Shown: in pieces, positions 1 through 11,539 of the stretch
Layout: each line of letters begins with the position of its first letter
Position numbering within the stretch: the stretch's first letter is position 1
Source: Hippopus hippopus
Lineage: Eukaryota > Mollusca > Bivalvia > Cardiida > Cardiidae
Direction: 5' to 3'
NCBI GenBank assembly: GCA_946811185.2
Contig: OX328096.1
Coordinates: 46,948,252-47,012,251, forward strand
DNA length: 64,000 nucleotides
Made by a program: the position numbers and the translations under genes
Notes under the pieces: model-generated
Databases searched by the model: none
What the model was told of the DNA's origin: nothing
What the model saw: only the letters and a program-made list of their open reading frames with translations

Positions 1-272
1 AGGAAAAGTGAACAGGCACATCTCTCCCATCAGAGCCCGGTAAAAGAAGGAAATATGTATGTGTTTTATCGTTAAAATAGTAGCCAGAATTTTTTGGTTT
101 TAGTCATCTTCAAAATACCAATAAGCATCAATAACCCTTATAATATTTTTAACAGTGCTGCTTCTAGCATCGATTTCTTTGCAACAAATGTCTTTGTTCA
201 TTTTCCCCATATTTCAAAAGAATCAATGTGCAGTCTTGTGTGATATCAACTCGATATGTAGACAGCACTAAT

Positions 273-1415
273 TATGCCCCCCTTCAACGAATTGGAGGTA
301 TATTGCTTTCCTAATGTCGGTCGGTCCGTCCGTCTGTCAGTCCGTTGGTCGGTCGGTAGACCTTACCTCGTCCGGATGATAACTAGACACAGAATTGACC
401 TAGGTTCGTCAAATTTGGCACAAACATGCGTCTCGGAGTGTAGATGATCCCTATTGATTTTGGGATCAATCGGTCAAATGTCAAGGTCACAGTGACCGTC
501 AACATGTTGATATATAGACCAAACCTTGTACGGATGATAACTAGACACAGAATTGACCTAGATTCGTCACATTTGGCACAGACATTTGTCTTGCAGTGTA
601 GATGATCCCTATTGATTTTGAGGTCAATTGGTCAAATGTCAAGGTCACAGTGACTGTCAACATGTTGATATATAGACCAAACCTTGTCCAGATGATACCT
701 AGACACAGAATTGACCTAAGTTCGTCAAATTTGGCACAGACATGCGTCTCGGAGTGTAGATGATCCCTATTGATTTTGAGGTCAATCGGTCAAATGTCAA
801 GGTCACAGTGGCCTTCAACTTAATGATATATAGACCAAACCTTGTCCAGATGATAACTACACACAGAATTGACCTAGGTCCTTCAAATTCTGTACAGATA
901 TTCATCTTTGAGTGTAAATGATCCCTATCGATTTTAAGGTTAATCCGTGAAAGGTCAAGGTCACAGTGACCACCAGATGATTCAGGGCCCGCGCTGCCGT
1001 ATGCCACTTGAGCCATTTGCTAAAAAAAAATTAAAGTGTCTCAAAAATCATCATATGTGGCTCAACTTGTGGCTCCAACATTTTATTTGCGTATTATCGG
1101 GGATGTAGTAAGCATCGAAGTCGACTGGGAAAAAGCGGAAGTCAAATGCGCATGCCGAGAAGAAAATCGATAACCCAGTCTGTGTATCAGCGACTGTTTA
1201 CAATCTTGTATGTATACACACGGCGGTGTGTATAATTATGCGAACTGTTGACAGATTATCACTTTTAACAATTGAAGTGGGCTATAAATCAAAAAGATGA
1301 CATCGATATTTCCCAATCAATTCTTTTGATATCAGGTTTATGAACTGTGCCACTTCCTGTATCAATGTGGCAGTAGGGGGGCATGACTGTTTTACAAACA
1401 GACATCTTGTTACCT
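273..1415. mobile_element. Bivalve dispersed repeat with GCCCCCC/GGGGGGC ends
   Basis: The element starts with ATGCCCCCCTTC, followed by a TATATTGCTTTCC segment and a GGTCGGTCCGTCC run. It ends with AGGGGGGCATGACTGTTTT and CTTGTT, so the ends are short inverted C/G runs. I recognise this layout from dispersed molluscan repeats. It contains the 158-bp array described separately and has no convincing ORF. Edges are approximate and no target-site duplication was identified. Confidence 0.55.
358..990 (+). repeat. Tandem array, four copies of a 158-bp unit
   Basis: Four units begin at 358, 516, 674 and 832, exactly 158 bp apart, each starting AGACC and containing GATGATAACTAGACACAG and GATGATCCCTATTGATTTT. 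Each unit ends near a GGTCACAGTGACC-like palindrome at 485, 643, 801 and 959. Copies 1 and 4 are perfect inverted half-sites; copies 2 and 3 have one substitution each. The fourth unit is the most diverged. Confidence 0.9.
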
Positions 1416-2300
1416 GTAAATATTTCCTTTATGGTATCACAAGAAAATCATGCAACCAGTGACTTACAGTACCTCAGAAAAGAATTTCTTGACAAAAAAG
1501 TTAAACCCTTTTTTCGTGTGACTCAAACTTGATCCACATTGGTGTAGAGTCACTTTGACCACTGCACCACAGTGCTAATTGCCCATTTTTATTTAAATTT
1601 ACCATAAGTAAGTACTGCGTCCCTTGTATCATCGTTTTGAACTGACCCTGTGTTTGTAAACAAAGGCCACAATTATCACATTTTGTTAGTATCAATACTA
1701 GTGATGCTAAGTGTAACAATGATCTAGGTTCATTCTGTTGCTATTTCAATGTTGAGAACTTATAAAGTACTCATGGCTACACTTATATATGGGACAACCC
1801 AAAAGTAGGGAATCCTAAAAATTTTATCCCTGTTTTCAAACAAGGCATAGTTGATGAATTTTAACAGAAATGGTATGAGGATATAAGAGGAGGATGTACA
1901 TTCCATTGTCTGTATAAATACTAAGAACTAGATTTTAATTTTGAGAATTATCTGAACACAAACATAAGCAGAGAATTTAGAGTAAGTTTAACAGAATTTA
2001 GAGTGTCAATGAGTGTATTGGCTGAAAATAGAATCCAATGGGTTTGCAGGCCTAGTTATAGAATGCAGGGCATGATTGTTTGAAAGTTGTACATATCTCT
2101 GGTGATTGGAGGATGAATTTCATTTCACCTTAGTTCATCCTCTTTATTAGGATACCTGTATTTGTAATCAGTATATTTAAACGACATATTTTGAAAAACC
2201 AAGGATGAAGAAACTTGACAGTCTTTTAAATAATTAAATGCACAGAGAAACTTTTGTAAGTACCTTAACATAGCATTTAAAAGGCATAAAGCAACAGCTG
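1416..2300. other. Intergenic, nothing recognised
   Basis: AT-rich sequence with only short ORFs. I see no splice-bounded exon, RNA gene or repeat family here. Confidence 0.5.
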
Positions 2301-2459
2301 TTGATTGATGGTTGAATGATTGTTTAAATGGTTGGTTTACCGGGTGGTCAAGGGATTGGCAAATGCATAATAATTTATTTGTTGATTCTTGAGTTTACTA
2401 TTTGCTCAGGCATTCTCTCAGTAGCTTGCTCATTCATCTGTTTGTTCGTTCCTTTGTTT

Positions 2460-2505
2460 CTTCATTCATTCATTCAATTATTCATTCATTCATTCATTTT
2501 TTTTT
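2460..2505 (+). repeat. TTCA tetranucleotide microsatellite
   Basis: Runs of TTCATTCATTCA ending in poly-T. A related ATTC run lies at about 2905-2942. Confidence 0.85.
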
Positions 2506-2654
2506 CATAGTCTAATTCAACTATATATTTCATCTTGTCAAAAATATAGCATGCTTGCTATAAACTATTTTCTGACTTAATTGATGTCATGAATGTTCTT
2601 CAACTCACTTGTTGGTTACTTGATTGGTTGATGGACTGAATGATTGTTTAGCCT

Positions 2655-2708
2655 GTTGATTGATTGATTGACTGACTGACTGATTGGTTGATTGATTGAT
2701 TGATTGAT
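2655..2708 (+). repeat. TTGA tetranucleotide microsatellite
   Basis: Imperfect TGATTGATTGACTGAC repeat. Scattered GATTGATTGG motifs continue through 2.3-3.3 kb, suggesting a decayed larger simple-repeat tract. Confidence 0.85.
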
Positions 2709-3366
2709 TACTGAGTAGCCCTATGGAAATAGTACAGGCACTAATTCACTCAAAAGGATGGTCATTTCAGTTAGTATGGCAATAGAGCACTGGATAAGCA
2801 TAATCAAGTATTGTTTAAATGATTAATTAGATAGTCAGGCCAAGGTTGATTGCTTGTTGAGGATAGAGGATTGATTGGCTAGTTTTATGATAAGTTGCTT
2901 AAGCATTCATTCATTCTTTCATTCATTCATTCATTCATTCACCAAATGCTTACTCATTAATGCTATTGATTCCATGTCAGACTGTTGTCTGTTTCAAGTT
3001 GTACATCACTTACAGCAGATATGAAGATATAGACTATTCAGTTTATTGTAAATTAGTTTCAGTAGCTATGACTTATGGAAGTCTATGAATTGGTTGCTTA
3101 ATCTGTTGATCAATTGACCAATTTGTTTTGCTGATTCACACATAAAGATGTCTAGTTTCTTACTGTTATCCAGTTCACTATCAATGACGGGCGCTATAAT
3201 GGCCTGTTGATTGATTGGTTGGTTATTGGTCAAATTAGCCGACTGAATGATTGGTTAAGTCATTTATTCATTTACCCATGCTATATATTTCATGTTACTA
3301 CTGTAAATTCAAAGTTGTTTTTCACTTATATCAGAGACATTAATAGATTTAAATTTATATTTTTAA

Positions 3367-4332
3367 TAGCTCACCTGGGCACAAGGTGCTCAAGGTGAAC
3401 TTTAGTGATTGTTCTGTGTCATCAACTAATACCTTGTGTACCCTTTACAGGACTCATTTTAATTCCAATGCTCATGAAAGAAAGTTTTTCTTGATAATAG
3501 CTTGGATGACTTTGAAAATGGGTCAGGTTGTGTCAAAAAGTAGGTCACCAGGTCAAATCTTTGAAAAACCATGTGTACATTCCAGAGGCCACATTTTCAG
3601 TTCCATACTTAGGAAAGTTGGTCAGAATGTTTGTCTTGATGATATCACATTTCAAGTTTAGAAAGGGTCATGTCAGGTCAAAAAGTAGGTCACTGGGCCT
3701 TATCTTTGACTGCCACAGTTTCAGTCCAAAACTTGAAAGTTGGTCAGAATAATTGTCTTTTTGATAGGTCAGACCAGTTCCAAAATTAGTCACATGGTTT
3801 GAAAAAGTAGGTCACCGAGTCAGTTTTTTTAAAAATATCTTGTGTACGACCTAGAGGCCACATTTTCAGTCCATTACTCATAAAAGTTTTTTAAAATGTA
3901 TGTCTTGAGAATAGTACCGGTAATATCCCAGATGAGTTTGTCAATGAGTTATAAAAGGTCAAAAAAAGGATCACTAGGCAATTCTTTGAAAAACCTTGTG
4001 TACACTCTAGAGGCTACATTTTCAGTCTAGTCCTCCTGCGAGCTGGTAAGAATGTTTGTCTTGATGTCTCACATGACTTTCAAATTTAGTTGTGGTTCTT
4101 AAAGTAAGTCACAGGCATAAATTGCTGGAGACAACATTTAAACTGTGGTGCTCATCAAACTGGATCAGATTATTTTTACTGATATCATAGATAATTACGA
4201 AAATTGGCCAGCATAGTAAAAAACTAGGTCACAATGTAATTTCAGAGAAAACCATTGACCATACTGCATATTGTGTTCTGAAAGGTATATGAGCTCAGGT
4301 GAGTGATTAAGGGCCACCATGGCCCTCTTGTT
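3367..4332 (+). mobile_element. Bivalve AGGTCA-rich dispersed repeat, copy 1
   Basis: It starts TAGCTCACCTGGGCACAAGG and ends GGGCCACCATGGCCCTCTTGTT, the characteristic ends of a very common bivalve repeat. The interior is a degenerate tandem of roughly 145-bp modules, each with GAGGCCACATTTTCAGT, TTGGTCAGAATGTTTGTCTTGATGATAT and AGGTCA half-sites. No coding capacity is credible, and ORFs across it are chance readings of the module. Long-motif wording is abbreviated: the module core spans 3579-3660. Confidence 0.8.
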
Positions 4333-4376
4333 TATTTCATGATTTTTTCACTGTGTTAAACTGATATTAGACAGTA

Positions 4377-5544
4377 AAGGTAGTTTGCGGTTTATAGGGA
4401 CCCCCTAAACTTGCATAGTTAATAATATTACCTTTACCAACTCTGGGTGAAATTTTCAGAATTTTTTATAACTTAGTTTGATTTTTTTGTATTCAATGCA
4501 CATTAAAATGTCTGAACAAAACAGTTTAAAATCAATGAGAGGGTTGAAGGCTATTCTAAGTAAAGGGTTAACCTGTTTATGAAAACAATTCTCATGCAAG
4601 TACGAGTAACTGTTATCGTCTTTTGTTTGAACAGCTAAAACTTCTACTTTTGAAGCCCTTATCTTGTTTTTTATTTGGGTTACATGATAATGATCCACTA
4701 TATGAGCATATGAGACTTGCATGTCCTTGCTTACACTTCGTTTTCTTTCCCAAGCCCAACTATAAATGTTTTTTTCTGAAACCCAGTCAAACTTTGGCTC
4801 ACATCATGTGGTAAAGCATACAATAATAAAATGAAGAAGGGTGAATTGTATAAACTGGTTAAGTTCCATACACAAGCTCCAAAGTATTGTTGTAAATGAA
4901 TTTTATGGTCAAAGGAACACAGTGTCTTTAAGATTACCACCCTGTGAGTGTGACCAAAATACAATTGAGCTAATTTTGGGTGAACTGAAAAAATCATAGC
5001 AAAAAACAATGTCAAACAAACCATGAAAGACCTAGGTCTAAGTGATAGGTGGTATCGAACACATATCTCAACAGATGTGGTATAAAACATGAAGCCATGC
5101 CAAAAATAGAATTGAGACCAAATATTGGAGAACATACACCATATAACAGAACATTGGACAAATCATTGTAGACTTAAAAGATTTTTTTGAAAATGAGGAA
5201 ATTGATATCTAAGGTTAGGTATAGCACAATATTGTTTGTGCAAAAAACAATTTCAGGGCCTCGTTTTTTATCTGAAGTGAGGTACTGAAGTCATGCACTT
5301 ATCCAGTTATGTTTGCTTTTCTGGTCACTGTGCAAAACCGTTAGAGAAAGTTAAGCTTCAGAACAAAAATTTAACCTAGTGGAATGGGCAAAATGCTCTT
5401 TCTTGCTGTAGAAAAATTCTAATTTTCACTGTGAGAGTTGGTAGGGTCATTTTTTAAGTCTTTGAAAACTTTCATCAAAATTGATATGGGATTTCTCAAG
5501 ATATTTCAAAATTCAGGCAATTCCTATGAGCTTCAAACTACCTA
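4377..5544. mobile_element. Terminal-inverted-repeat element with TA flanks
   Basis: The left end AAGGTAGTTTG at 4377 is mirrored by CAAACTACCTA ending at 5544. Similarity continues inward: TTTATAGG on the left against the complement of CCTATGAG on the right. TA dinucleotides flank both ends (4375-4376, 5545-5546), as expected for a Tc1/mariner-type non-autonomous element. A minus-strand ORF inside (about 4731-5135) is not recognised. Confidence 0.5.
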
Positions 5545-5639
5545 TACCATCTATAACTTGATTTTTAAATTGATCAGGTAATTGATTGACTTATTTTTTT
5601 ATTCATTCAGCGGTGATATAAATATGTGTGTATGTGGGG

Positions 5640-5664
5640 TGTGTGTGTTGGTGTGGGTGTGTAC

Positions 5665-5692
<28 letters not shown>
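5640..5692 (+). repeat. GT dinucleotide microsatellite
   Basis: GTGTGTGTGT run following an imperfect GTGTG-rich lead-in. Confidence 0.9.
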
Positions 5693-5696
<4 letters not shown>

Positions 5697-5699
5697 CCA

Positions 5700-6374
5700 A
5701 TGCCAGAAAATGATGTTATTAATGTCTGTCAATTGACTAATTGGTTAATTAATCAGATTGGTTGACTGGTTAGTCGGTTGATTGATTCAAAAGTTCCTTT
5801 GCTTGTGCAATCATAGCAATCAAGTTTTCCCTCAATATCTATACTTTTACCATTTAAAGAAAAGTATCCATTTTACTTATTTACATACTACTAGTATTTG
5901 ATTATAGAACATTTGAAATTCACTTATAGCGTACTTAAAGATACATCCTTACAGCTAGAGAGAAAAAACTGTTAAAAGTTGCAGGTGTTTAAATCGCTTA
6001 GCTGTGTAAACACAGATAAATTATCAATATATATGGTGTAAGGGATAGAAAAACACAAGGGAATTGTCTATTTAAAACCAGAACAACAACAGTGATTGCT
6101 TGGAGGGCCTCCAGAACATGAAATGCATTTTCTATCCCTTGTAATCTGTGCAATCTTGCAGTCATTAGGGGTAACATTTGGCATGAAGATACAGAAATGA
6201 TTATAATTCCATGAAATAAGGATAAAATGGGTCATAAACTGGGTGAAAACTGTCTGAAAAACAAGTAAAGTTGTATCTCTAAACAAATTAAGTGACTTAC
6301 ACATACTTTTACCCTTTACCAAAAAACAAATTTTAGCCTCTTTCAAATTCAAAACTTCTGCAGACAACATATTT
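5700..6374. other. Intergenic, nothing recognised
   Basis: AT-rich sequence between the GT microsatellite and the first mariner element. No supported gene. Confidence 0.5.
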
Positions 6375-6375
6375 A

Positions 6376-7691
6376 CGAGGGCTGTTCGATATGTAATGTG
6401 TATTGTACCACAGCGCGATAACGCTTTGCACGATTTCGTGGATGATGATACGTTTAAATAGCTCTATTCAATACCTTTCCAACGGTATAAACATGAGCCT
6501 TCAGCTCCACATAGTTTTAAACTTATAGTCATTTCAATAGAGCTAGTCGTTGACCACTGTTGTAAAAATGGTTGGGAAACGGATTAAGAATATTAAAGAA
6601 ATTAGAGCCTATATAAAAGTTAGCACTAAACTCGGTCATTCGGTGATGCACATTTCTACTGAATTGGGAGAAGTTTATGGGTCTGATAAGGTATCTTATG
6701 AGACAGTTCGTAGGTGGAGAAAGAAATTTCTGACTGGCACAGAGTCCGTCAAAGATGCAGCAAAATCTGGCCGACCTGTGACTGTAACAGGCAAGGCAAA
6801 TGTCTCAAAAGTCAGGGAAATAATTGAAAGTGATGGCAGATACACGATTCGTGATATTACCAACACTGTTGGCATATCGCTATCGCAGGTGCATTTCATT
6901 TTGAAGTGTATTTTGAAAGTACGAAAGATTTCTGCCAGATGGATACCGCATATATTGACAGATGACCAAAAACAGATACGAGTACAAACCGCTAAGCAAT
7001 TGTTCAAAATGTTTCCCAAATTCAATCAAAGACAATTTGCAAACATTGTTACTCGTGACGAAACATGGGTTCACTATTTCAAACAAGTAAGAAAAATTGG
7101 AAACAAAATATGGCTAACTAAACACAGTAGAAGGCCTGTAGTTGCCAAAAGAAGGTTCTTTATTGCATATTCTTCTCATGTGATGGTATAGCCGCACAAA
7201 TTCCGGTGCCGAAAGGCAAAAGTGTTACAGGTCGGTATTACCGAGATGTTATACTAAAAGAGCTCAAGAAATATTATCTTAAACAACGCCCTGTGTCACC
7301 TGTGTTCGTCTACTTCATGATAATGCTCCATCACATACATCTGAGCTTGTGAAGCAATTTTTGAGGTCGGAGAAGGTTACTGTCTTGCCACACCCACCAT
7401 ACTCTACAGATCTAGCCCCATGCGACTTTTTCCTTTTTCCAAAACTTAAAAAGTTCTTATCTGGTCGTCGTTACAAGTCCCGACAAGCCCTTGGCTCAGC
7501 CATCAGTCAGTGCCTCAGAGGTCTACCTAAATCAGCGTAGCGTGACGCATTTCAGAAATGCATTCAGAGATTGAAATTATGTATTTCAAACTGCGGAGAA
7601 TACTTTGAAGGGATGTAGTGTTCATTTCACTATTTGAGTCGAATGCTTTTGAGATATCGTACAATACACATTGCATATCGAACAACCCTCG
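6376..7691 (+). mobile_element. Mariner (DD34D) transposon, copy 1
   Basis: A 1316-bp element bounded by TA duplications (6374-6375 and 7692-7693). The terminal inverted repeats are about 33 bp: the left begins CGAGGGCTGTTCGATATG and the right ends CATATCGAACAACCCTCG. It carries a broken transposase gene on the plus strand. The same family recurs in inverse orientation at 21965-23245. Confidence 0.93.
6568..7574 (+). pseudogene. Mariner transposase, frameshifted
   Basis: Encodes a Tc1/mariner superfamily cut-and-paste transposase. It reads from ATG 6568 (MVGKRIKN) through an N-terminal helix-turn-helix region and GRP-like motif (SGRPVTV) to the first catalytic Asp in RDETWVHYF. It then breaks after about 7150, where a 16-bp deletion relative to copy 2 removes the stretch after GCCAAAAGAAG. 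A second small deletion lies near 7297. Downstream, HDNAPSHTS (second Asp codon 7319-7321) and DLAPCDFFLFP (third Asp 7424-7426) lie 35 codons apart, giving DD34D spacing. All three catalytic Asp are present but cannot be translated in one frame. Confidence 0.9.
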
Positions 7692-7737
7692 TAAAATTGG
7701 TACAAATGAGCTTAAGCTCCCTGAATGCTAGTTACTA

Positions 7738-7805
7738 GCATTTTCTCCTTTTCCCAAAGTGTTTTCAAAAGCCTTCTTTCCCAGGGTCGTGATAATCTGG
7801 GATTA
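7738..7805 (+). repeat. Family A hairpin MITE, fragment
   Basis: Contains CATTTTCTCCTTTTCCCA and CCTTCTTTCCCAGGGTCGT, the right half of family A (described at 24110-24340). Confidence 0.6.
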
Positions 7806-7848
7806 TTTGGAAATGTGTTAAAAAAAATGTATACAATATCATGACTAT

Positions 7849-7946
7849 ATACTATTTAAAGTTTTTGTCAAATAAATGATGTTCTTGTAAGAAATGCATA
7901 CTATTTAAAGTTTTTGTCAAATAAACAATATTCTTGTAAGAAATGT
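7849..7946 (+). repeat. Tandem duplication of 49 bp
   Basis: ATACTATTTAAAGTTTTTGT begins at 7849 and again at 7898. Each copy ends in TTCTTGTAAGAAATG. Confidence 0.85.
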
Positions 7947-7970
7947 GTATCAATCCTTTTTAGCTCACTT

Positions 7971-8330
7971 GAGCACTAAGTGCTCATGGTGAGCTTTTGT
8001 GATCTTGCTGAAAAGGCATGGAAAAACCTTAGTCTAGAGGCCACAATTTGAGTCAGATACTCATGAAAGTTTGTCAGAATGTTTGTTTTGATGATATCTC
8101 AGATGAGTTTGACAATGGGGCATGAAGGGTCAAAAACTAGGTCACTGAGTCAAATCTTCAAAAAACTGTGTACACTTTTGAGGCCACATTTAAAGTTTGA
8201 TTCTCATAAAACGTAATCTCGGGTGAATTTGATAATGGAAAAACTGTGTACGCTCTTGAGGCCACATTTAAAGTTTGATTATCATAAAATGTAATCTCTG
8301 GCAAATTTGATGATGGGTATTGTATGGTCC
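7971..8330 (+). mobile_element. Bivalve AGGTCA-rich dispersed repeat, truncated copy
   Basis: It starts TAGCTCACTTGAGCACTAAG, then carries the same internal modules as 3367-4332. A 79-bp internal duplication (about 8160-8312, beginning AAAAACTGTGTAC twice) is followed by loss of the family pattern near 8330. Confidence 0.75.
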
Positions 8331-8431
8331 AGGGCTTGCTCTGGCACTCTTTTTCTTCACCACTATTTTCGCCAATTTGAAAAAAAAAATGCCACTTTTC
8401 TTCTTTATGAGCCATTTGATTCGCCACTTTT

Positions 8432-9650
8432 TAGCTCAGCGGAGTACAAAGTGCTTTTGTTATTGTGCCGTGTCCATTGTCCATGGTCTATTTTTACCTC
8501 TTCTACACTCTAGAGGCCACATTTTCCGATACTCATGAAATTAAGTCAGATTGTTTTCCTTGATTATATTTTGGACGAGTTTGAAAATGGGTCACAAGGG
8601 GTCAAAAACAAGGTCACTTAGTCAAATCTTAGAAAAACCTTGTGTATGCTCTAGATGCCACATTTTCTGTTGGATAGTCTTGAAAATTGGTCAGAATGTT
8701 TGCCTTGATGATATCTCAAATGAGTTTGAAAATGGGTCTTGTTGGGTCAAAAACTAGGTTGCTGGGTCAAATGCTCAAAAACCTTGTGTGCACTCCAGAG
8801 GCCACAATTTCAGTCCAATTTTCTTTAAAGAGTGTAAGAATGTCTGTCTTGATGATACTTTGGACAAGTTTGAAAATGAAAACCAGGTCACGAGGTCAAA
8901 TCTTAGAAAAACCTTATGTACCTTCTGGAGGCCACATTTTTTGTACAGTACCCTTGAAAATTTATCAGAGGGTTTGTCTAAATGATATCTTGGAGTAGTT
9001 TTAAGATGGTTCACAGGGGTCAAAAACTAGTTCACCTGGTAAAATCCTTGAAAAACATTGTTAACACTCCTGAGGCCACATTTTTAGTCCAATAGTCTTG
9101 AAAGTTGGTCAGAATGTTTGTCTTGATGATATCTTAGACAATTTAGAAAATGGGTCATTTCAAGTCAAAAACTAGGTCTCTAAGTCAAATATTTGAAAAA
9201 CATTTTGTTCACTTTAGAGGTTACATTCTCAGTTACATATTCTTGAAAATTGGTCAGAATGTCTGTCTTGATGTTATCTCAGATGAGTTTGAAAACTGGT
9301 CATGGCGGGTCAAAAACTAGGTCATTGGTTCCAATCTTTGAAAAAATCATTTAAATGCTCTAAAGGCCACATTTTCAGTCTGATACTCATGAAACTTGGT
9401 CAGATTGTATGTCATAATAATATCTCAGCTGACTTCAAAAAATGGGTCATATGGGGCCAAAAAGTAGGTCACTAGTTAAAATTTTAGATAAACCTTTTGT
9501 ACATTCAGAGGCCAAATTTTCTGTTAATTTCTCACGAAAGTTTGTTAGAATGTTTGACTTAATACTAGTATCTCAGAAGAGACTGGAAATGAGTCATGTT
9601 TAGTCAAAAGGCGCAGGTGAGCGACTTAGGGCCATCATGGCCCTGTTGTT
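8432..9650 (+). mobile_element. Bivalve AGGTCA-rich dispersed repeat, copy 3
   Basis: It begins TTTAGCTCAGCGGAGTACAA, a degenerate start of the family, and ends AGGGCCATCATGGCCCTGTT at 9650. In between are about seven modules with GAGGCCACA, GGTCAGAATGT and TAGGTCA motifs. Overlapping short ORFs come from the repeated module and are not genes. Confidence 0.78.
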
Positions 9651-10240
9651 ATACCTGATGTCAGCTTTCCCCCCCCTTACAGTTTCTTTATTATCAATAG
9701 CTTGAACCTTTTTGATTTTAAGAAAAACCTGACAATTTCTGAGGGAAAGTTTGCCATATAAAGTTAAAAACTGACATGTTTGGTTTAAAGATATAGTTTG
9801 CATATTTGTTCTGATTCTTTAGAAACTCGCACAGTTTATTAGAACCATCAAGGGATTGAAGCCACCTATGTCATGGTTATTGTATCACTTTACCTCTAAT
9901 CATAGAACTAGGGGAGAGGAAGAGAGAGAGAGAGCACTGTTACAGCAAGGGTATAGCACATTTGTGATCACACATTGTGCAAGCACCTTTTGCCTGACAG
10001 TGTAAATCACTCAACAGAGATGGGAAAATAAAGCATTGTGGAAAAGACAGGTATTTTATCTCTACCCTAATCAATAATTAATGACTGTGCTCTGATTGAG
10101 ATCAGCTTTCATAAGATGTGCAGTCTGATGTTTAATTAACACAGTCAACTCAAGTTGTAAAAAAAAAAAAATACCACAAAATTATTCGCTACACTCCCAC
10201 CTTGACTTGTCCTGCAAACCTATGCATTAATTTAATTCAA
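9651..10240. other. Intergenic, nothing recognised
   Basis: Contains a short GA run near 9912-9932 and AT-rich DNA. No gene supported. Confidence 0.5.
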
Positions 10241-10243
10241 ATT

Positions 10244-11310
10244 CTAATCATGATAATAATTAGAATACTCAGTAAATTCCCTTTGCACATAGTTGAATAT
10301 ATCCTGTAAATTGTCTGTAATGTTAGTCTCGCTAATATTTTGCGTAATTCCAATTGAAGCACTTCTTTTGGTCAATTTAACTGTACTATCTTTAAGTGTA
10401 TCAGGTTCAATTAGAGTGACATTGATTGCGGACACACATTTTCACACTTGTCACATCCACTGGGTTTTGCGAAATCTTTGTTAGACTACTTTCCTGTCCG
10501 TTTTCATTCGGGTTGGGGCATAATCCAGTTTCCTTGGCAACATTTTTGTTGTAGTTCTGGGGTTTTGTCAGCGTTTTCATTAGTTTCGGGAATGTCTTAG
10601 GGGTCACAGCATAATCATCACATGGGTTGTTGCCACCGAGACTGATGTTGTCAATATCACTATCGATATTTTAATTGAGAAAGTGCTTGTTGCTGTTATG
10701 GTTCATTGGTAAATCGATAGGTGAAATCTAATCAATGACGTCAAAGTTCATTAGAAACAGATGTGTTGGCACTATGTTATTAAGATACTCCTTGTCATCA
10801 CTATATCCTTGAGGTCAGGAGTGATATATCTTAGACGCGTCTCCACACTCTACCAGCCATCTGTTTTGCCTTTTTTTCTGTCAACTTTGTGAACTCTGCA
10901 TAAGTGAGTTACAACATTACCGCGCTGATTAAATCATACTTTACAAGTTGACTGCACACAAAAATTATCTTTTACTAGTGTGTCTTTCTTTCTTGTGGCG
11001 GTTTAGACTCCTTCTGGAGCAATATTCCTTTTCGCAATAGTCACAAATAAACATGATGTTGATACCAAAACTACTCAGTACCGAATGCTAAGAATCAAAT
11101 CAACCTTTATTCTCTATACTTTTAGAATGTTTTCTTAAGCACTTTACATTGCAAGGGGACATACGTAATTTGTTGCACCAGAGATTATGTATGGAACGCC
11201 GTAGCTGTCTTTTGTTCAAAACGGACATGTTGCTCACTTCATTGTAGGGATGAATTGGAATGCGTTGCATAAGGGATCGTAATATCAATACGATCTCTGG
11301 TTGCACGAGA
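10244..11310 (-). pseudogene. Degenerate ORF region with one C2H2 zinc-finger motif
   Basis: On the minus strand, about 11055-10980 reads CDYCEKEYCSRRSLNRHK then KERH, a recognisable C2H2 finger (two Cys three residues apart, His pair at the end). Weakly coding-like stretches lie on both sides, such as the open frames 11306-11100 and 10607-10407. They are broken by stops and frame changes, and no splice sites join them convincingly. It could be a relic of a transposon protein or of a host zinc-finger gene. The function is not known. Confidence 0.35.
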
Positions 11311-11539
11311 TACTCGACATCGTTGGATCACTTAGGTAAACAACGCACGAAAGTCAAATAACCTTGAATGGAACCTCACATGGAACCGTTTGACAAGAAT
11401 TTCGTTCTATATGTTACAATTCATTCATACTGTACAAAATTATGGAAGTCTTACAGGATGAAAATATACAGTTCATAGTTTTAAAGAGTGCAAATGTACA
11501 ACACATCTTACCGTAAGCTCCTTCGAAATCTTTTTTAAT

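Noticed and set aside
358..990. CRISPR array
   Set aside because: The whole 158-bp unit is conserved, with no unique spacers.
4731..5135. 134-codon minus-strand gene
   Set aside because: No recognisable domain, no splice context, and it lies inside a TIR-bounded element.
8307..9023. Several overlapping small genes
   Set aside because: They are frames of the AGGTCA-rich dispersed repeat module.
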